A DNA stretch of 64,000 nucleotides, from contig CP136069.1 in NCBI GenBank assembly GCA_032622095.1, forward strand, positions 165,966,394 through 166,030,393, in the 5' to 3' direction. The notes beneath the pieces are model-generated. The model saw only the letters and a list, made by a program, of their open reading frames with translations, was not told the DNA's origin and made no database searches. The stretch is from Siphonodentalium dalli (taxonomy: Eukaryota > Mollusca > Scaphopoda > Gadilida > Siphonodentaliidae). The number at the start of each line of letters is the position of its first letter. The stretch's first letter is position 1. Made by a program: the position numbers and the translations under genes. Positions 62,090 to 64,000 of this stretch are shown here, piece after piece.

Positions 62090-62435
62090 CAAGTCTGAAT
62101 TAGTGTGTCTGTCATTTGCAGAATGAGGTCCACAGAGGGTGAATTTAGTGATGCTATCCCGCACGCATCACCAAACTCACCCTCTGGGGACCTCATTCTG
62201 CAGAAGATAAAATGCATAATCGAGGTGACTGATGTGTGAACATCACCAACTTGAACAGGGGAACTTCATTCTGATCATAGGTCTCTCATACCAGTTTTGG
62301 CCTAAGCAGAATGAGGTACCCAGAGGGTGAGTTTGGTGATGCTAGCCCACCATTCGTGATAGCGTGACTAAATACACTCTCTGGGGACCTCATTCAGTTA
62401 ATGACAGACATGCTGTATTTGTATTCCAAGGCCTG
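62090..62435. mobile_element. hAT foldback MITE, diverged
   Basis: Starts CAAGTCTGAATTAGTGTGTC and ends ATTCCAAGGCCTG, with the CCAGAGGGTGAATTT arms and the AAGATAAAATGCATAATCGA middle of the long variant. No clear target duplication. Confidence 0.7.
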
Positions 62436-62546
62436 TTGATGAACTAAATACAGTGTCTGTGCCAGTCTGATCGAAGGGCACTATTGAACAAGCTATCATT
62501 TCAGAGTCTGAAACAAAACAGCAGAGAATTCCATTTCTTCCAAGAA

Positions 62547-62834
62547 GCATTATGTGATCACTCAGATCCAAGAGACACTACCCCCACCAGTGACAGCCCT
62601 GCCACTACTGCATGGAATATTTAAATGACAACACATGAGTGGGTTATGATCTCAGCTTTAATGAAATTATAAGCTTGTCCTGCAGATAGCCCATACGCAT
62701 GGAAAACCAATTAAGCAGAGCCTTCGCTCTGACGAGAAGCCGAAGCAGAGAACGCTGAAGAAATACTGCTGTACAGCGCAGGCACGAGCATGGCCCGACG
62801 AGCTAAGGTACGATTCGGAGCCGGCGCCCAAGAA
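62547..62834 (+). repeat. 288-bp direct repeat, copy 1
   Basis: Identical or nearly so to 63274-63561, offset 727 bp. Starts GCATTATGTGATCACTCAGA and ends GAGCCGGCGCCCAAGAA. GC content and CpG frequency rise compared with the rest of the window. Could be LTR-like, part of a tandem or satellite unit, or the duplicated end of an element running past 64000. Confidence 0.85.
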
Positions 62835-63273
62835 CTCCCTATGGCTAAGCACCGTGGTATGGGCGGGCAACACCAAAGTTACCCCTGCAGGACGCACCAA
62901 AGCTGGATCAATGGCACTGATGACACAGCACCTGAAAGGGAAAACAAACAGCAGCAACGAGATGCAAATACACAGGGCCCTAGGCCCAAAACAAAACAGG
63001 CATCACAGAACAATGAATATGGCGTGCCACTCGGGACGCCGAACAAAGCGGGGCATGGAGCTCCAAGGGGGGGAGGGAGGGAGCGCGATGCGTATAATTC
63101 AAAAGTGAATTGCTTTCTCAGTTACCGGAAGGAGGCAGCATTCCGGGCGGATGTAAAATGCGGACTTTAAGTTCGGCCGATACGGAACGGATCGTACCGA
63201 AAAACCGGAATGTCTGCCGGATGACAGGATCAAAGAACCACATAAATCACCCCGAACCTTATCGGCCCTGGGT
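62835..63273 (+). other. Spacer between direct repeats
   Basis: GC-rich, with GGGGGGGAGGGAGGG. Open frames at 62790-63170 show no domain and run through the repeat, so they are not called as genes. Confidence 0.4.
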
Positions 63274-63561
63274 GCATTATGTGATCACTCAGATCCAAGA
63301 GACACTACCCCCACCAGTGACAGCCCTGCCACTACTGCATGGAATATTTAAATGACAACACATGAGTGGGTTATGATCTCAGCTTTAATGAAATTATAAG
63401 CTTGTCCTGCAGATAGCCCATACGCATGGAAAACCAATTAAGCAGAGCCTTCGCTCTGACGAGAAGCCGAAGCAGAGAACGCTGAAGAAATACTGCTGTA
63501 CAGCGCAGGCACGAGCATGGCCCGACGAGCTAAGGTACGATTCGGAGCCGGCGCCCAAGAA
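63274..63561 (+). repeat. 288-bp direct repeat, copy 2
   Basis: After this copy comes TTGCTATGAGGCGCCCTAAG and 95 bp later AACTCCCTATGGCTAAGCAC, the text that follows copy 1 directly. Copy 1 therefore appears to lack about 100 bp present here. Confidence 0.85.
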
Positions 63562-64000
63562 TTGCTATGAGGCGCCCTAAGCAATAAGCACACACGACCA
63601 CCAGGGAGAAGCCCAACGAGTGCGACGCAGGAATGGCAGTAGAGACCACTGGACAGCCCAACTCCCTATGGCTAAGCACAGGCCTGGAATATTACACTCA
63701 GGCTACAGATCGAGAGCACTCTCAAATAAGCATAAGATGACTGCGCAGTCATAAACATACTAAGCTACTATTGATAAGCCACCCATCAAAGTTACCAGAC
63801 AGGTTATAACGCTATGGCGACACTACCACTACCACTATCTGCAGGACCGCCATAGAGTGCGCAGCACTCCCCCAAACCAGGAGCTCCATGCCCAAATACA
63901 TCAATGAAACAGTTAAACCACCGGGAAAACCATAGTGTCAGATGCCAGGAAGGTCTCCAGGGCGCCCTGGAGACTATTCAGATAGATATCGTTGCCGACG

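Noticed and set aside
62790-63170. 126-codon + strand ORF, rich in Gln/Arg/Gly
   Set aside because: It runs from the direct repeat through a G-rich spacer, has no domain and overlaps another similar frame.
1-64000. tRNA, rRNA or snRNA genes
   Set aside because: No cloverleaf with A and B box, rRNA core or snRNA motif was recognised by eye; a covariance-model scan was not possible.

Overview
This is a eukaryotic, repeat-dense window from an animal genome. The evidence is a multi-exon gene with GT-AG introns, a single-exon Cys-loop receptor gene, and many eukaryotic DNA transposons, Helitron-like elements and LINE fragments. The species cannot be read from the sequence. A marine invertebrate is most likely, and a lophotrochozoan such as a mollusc fits the intronless nicotinic-type receptor and the transposon mix, but this is inference.

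Two genes are solid. (1) On the + strand, 13 exons between 27285 and 57831 encode an SLC38A9-type lysosomal amino-acid transporter/sensor. All exon phases join cleanly. The N-terminal Rag-binding segment, the WNTMMGTS motif and eight membrane segments are visible. The C-terminal part (about the last 100 residues in the human protein) is not in the window. (2) On the - strand, 60167-61426 is an intact intronless 419-residue nicotinic-type Cys-loop receptor subunit with an altered pore and no vicinal cysteine pair. If the last SLC38A9 exon lies right of 64000, this receptor is nested antisense in an SLC38A9 intron. Three weaker coding candidates are an unidentified exon at 12545-12770 (-), a possible first exon at 25723-25890 (-), and a 120-codon open frame at 19505-19867 (-).

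Layout: 1-6700, dispersed repeats, a hAT foldback MITE and four CCCTTTACCC/TTAA MITEs. 7438-10999, a 93-bp composite satellite interrupted by a LINE fragment and a hAT MITE. 11562-12318, a 50-bp minisatellite. 14470-14780, a swarm of short palindromes. 17090-18010, a degenerate minisatellite. 18111-19281, a hAT element with perfect target duplication. 20343-22446, three head-to-tail Helitron-like units packed with AGGTCA. 26490-27047, a swarm of GGTATACC palindromes just before SLC38A9. 28185-30274, a long inverted duplication inside SLC38A9 intron 1. 33-58 kb, the SLC38A9 exons, with introns full of TTAA-type and hAT MITEs, a 3.83-kb decayed piggyBac element and an AGGTCA-rich Helitron. 57960-59360, a tandem repeat. 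62547-64000, GC-richer repeat DNA with a 288-bp direct repeat.

Much of the structure is transposon stratigraphy: at least five MITE families with TTAA/CCCTTT-like ends and four or five hAT families, several nested in each other. No operon-like or multi-gene system is visible. The most interesting leads are the two palindrome swarms, the nuclear-receptor-half-site-loaded Helitron and the divergent receptor.
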